Source: Trochalopteron elliotii (taxonomy: Eukaryota; Chordata; Aves; Passeriformes; Leiothrichidae). Taken from it: DNA of 64,000 bases. A program made the translations under genes and the position numbers. The stretch spans positions 3,261,571-3,325,570 of the forward strand of contig JANPWX010000060.1 of NCBI GenBank assembly GCA_024734555.1. Reading direction: 5' to 3'. The stretch's first letter is position 1. Every line of letters begins with the position of its first letter. Shown here piece after piece: positions 62,234-64,000 of the stretch. Under the pieces are notes generated by a model. The model ran no database searches. It was not told the DNA's origin and saw only the letters and a list, made by a program, of their open reading frames with translations.

Positions 62234-63559
62234 CATTCTTAATTACTTTAATAGTCATTGGCCCTTAAAATTACCCAAAATGTGACTGATACTTCCCTTT
62301 GAAATGATGTAAAAACTTATGGGAAAATTATTTCTTTGCATTGTTATTTTTCTTAGTATTAGAGGGAACTGAATCTCTTTCAGGTTGCAGAAATACCTTG
62401 TGGGAGGGCTCTGGCTCAGAGCAGTAAATCCTCCTTCCTCTGCAAGGATCTGATTCCTTTGAGTCTGAGAGCATCAACTCAGACTACTCAAGTGCTTCAA
62501 CATCAGCATTCATTTATTTTCTTCTGGATCTGAAGTAAGATTCTGTAGATGCAGCCACAGGACACATGGAAGGGGAGAAGAGCCCTGTTCTGGGTCTGGA
62601 GTTGGCAGAAATGAGCCCAAAGTGTTGGGAAAGACTGACAGAAAGTTTCCTGCAGTCACTGGAAACACATTCTGTGCAATGGCCTTTGGATCATGGCACA
62701 AACACTGATACAATCCCACTCGATGTGAAGGAAACAAAATACCTCAACAGCGCAATGGGAACTGTACACTGCTGTAAGTCGTGCAGCTTTTTGAAAGGCT
62801 GCCTGATTCTCACTGACAAAAGGCAGTGATACAAATGACTCTACAGAAACAGAACTTATTTTAAATCAAAGCAGATGAGTCAGCTGACAATCTAGCTGTT
62901 GTGAAACAAACAGAGAAATGAGAAAATTGTGTCAGTTCACTGCTTGATGAGATTCTGTTTCATGTGTTTTGTTTTCAATATCTGATTACCTGTTATTTAT
63001 GTTTTTATAGACTGCTTTCATTGGCTCACTTGCTGATTTTGAAAGATAAAAGTCTAAATTACAATTAAGTTGAAACTGGATTTGCTTAAAAACAAACAAG
63101 AGAAAGAGGAAGAATTTCCTGTGTAATGGCTGACAGTGAAATTGCTTGAAGTAATGGGGTCCCATTTAAATACCAAGAATTTGGCAGACCTGGGAGAACT
63201 GAATTTGCATAGGCTGTAAAATCTTCGGCGTACTTTGGAAGCTTGCTGGAGAGCTTCACAGAATATAAAACTTCTTGGCACTGCTACAAATCTTGATAAA
63301 TTAATAGGAGAAAGCAGAACACTGTTCACAACTGATTTTCTTTTCCTGGTATGAGGTCGTCTTCTTTCTCCATCTCCCCCTGCTCCACATTTGTGTGCCA
63401 AATCTTCCTTCTGTGCCCCTCTGTGCCTCACAGAGAGCAATTCCCACCGAGGCAGGAGATGCCTGCTGGTGAAGGCACAGCTGATCAACGTGGCTTTTTC
63501 TGCTGCCAAACTTCAGCCAGTGAGCTATTCATGGCTCCAGTCCCTGTTTCTGTTCATTA

Positions 63560-63720
63560 GGCCACTGGGAATTGCATGAATCATTTCCATTCCCTGCCGG
63601 GAAGCAATGCCAGTGTTTACTATTACTTATGCAAAATAATTTTCCAGAATCACTTTACAAATGCTGAATGCTTGGTTGACTTATAAAAACTGAAATGAAT
63701 TAATAAGAAATAAATAAGCA
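63560..63720. promoter_or_regulatory. Candidate conserved non-coding element
   Basis: Unique sequence containing the inverted repeat TTCCC-TGCC-GGGAA (63590-63603), an adjoining TEAD-like CATTCC, a TTATGCAAAATAATT word and several A/T-rich homeodomain-like cores. This dense, non-repetitive arrangement is typical of deeply conserved elements; no conservation data are available to confirm it. Confidence 0.22.
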
Positions 63721-63978
63721 GTCCCAACTGCACGGGCTATCAGCTTTATGCACAAGATGAGTAAAAGGCTTACATACTTCCACTAAGCTGGAATTACAGT
63801 ATTTCCCCTTTCTCTAGGGAGAAACAAAGGCTGAAGTACAAAATTAAGAGATGTGCTACTTTTGTTTCATAAAAACAGGGAGTGGACTTGGTTGAATTGA
63901 ATTTTACAGGGTATGCAAATGATGCTAAGCTATAGGTTGTTTTACCATTCCGTTTTTTTGCCTTCCTCCTGAATAGTT

Positions 63979-64000
63979 TCTCATTCCTTTTTCCTCACAG
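63979..64000 (+). other. Strong 3' splice-site-like sequence at the window edge
   Basis: The window ends in TTTCTCATTCCTTTTTCCTCACAG-type sequence: a long pyrimidine tract with only one interrupting A, then CACAG. A further pyrimidine-rich stretch (63952-63970) lies upstream, and CTGAAT at 63969-63974 could serve as part of a branch site. If used, the exon starts at the first base beyond the window on the + strand and the DNA to its left is intron. It cannot be confirmed without the next bases. Confidence 0.35.

Larger units (their letters stand above)
51985..63978. other. AT-rich unique DNA with clusters of developmental factor-like motifs, no gene seen
   Basis: No exon or RNA gene is supported; frames such as 55356-55706 (minus) start at GTG and have no recognised domain. 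A-run repeats lie at 58673-58687 (A15) and 59075-59087 (A13), and a T12 run at about 61950-61961. Several 100-150 bp stretches contain homeodomain (TAATTA, TTAATTA), POU-like and E-box words in unique sequence, the usual appearance of vertebrate conserved non-coding elements, but conservation cannot be tested here. Confidence 0.65.

Overview
The window looks like a piece of bird nuclear chromosome, most likely intergenic sequence or part of a very long intron. The clearest diagnostic feature is a 5'-truncated CR1-type LINE (about 6.72-7.40 kb, + strand) that ends in the family's ATTCTATGATT-like tail; CR1 is the dominant retrotransposon of birds and is also common in reptiles. The rest is AT-rich, CpG-poor, largely unique DNA with few young interspersed repeats, which fits an avian genome better than a mammalian one. 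There is one assembly gap (N, 41989-42356). I see no bacterial or plasmid signature.

No protein-coding gene can be supported. The open frames are short (at most 232 codons including N, 174 without), many begin at TTG or GTG, they overlap on both strands, and none carries a domain I recognise. Several of the longest come from low-complexity DNA: GGGGAA hexamers read as Gly-Lys or Pro-Leu, and a GC-rich tandem-repeat block. No tRNA or rRNA was recognised.

Layout: 1-6.7 kb unique AT-rich DNA; 6.7-7.4 kb CR1; 7.5 kb a perfect 25-bp tandem duplication; 10.26-11.0 kb a GC-rich island with two unrelated tandem-repeat families and a G-quadruplex motif; 11-20.4 kb unique DNA with an (AAAC)n microsatellite; 20.48-20.83 kb a GC-rich patch ending in an AATAAA signal; 25.09 kb a short exon-like stretch (signal-peptide-like reading frame plus a GTAAGG donor); 32.47-34.10 kb a GC-rich block bounded by a G16/A-rich tract and an A/C-rich tract; 34.37 kb a perfect 13-bp hairpin; 42.0-42.4 kb the gap and a (GGGGAA)n array; 45.05 kb an (AT)n microsatellite; 51.8-52.0 kb an LTR-like 3' end; 53-64 kb unique DNA with clusters of homeodomain/POU/forkhead-like motifs that could be conserved enhancers. 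The last 22 bases have the form of a strong 3' splice site, so a + strand exon could begin just beyond position 64000.

The parts do not form a recognisable pathway or operon-like system. The most interesting points for follow-up are the hexamer/G-quadruplex array next to the gap, the 10.3-11.0 kb island with in-frame hexapeptide repeats, the exon-like signals at 25.1 kb and 64.0 kb, and the LTR-like fragments.
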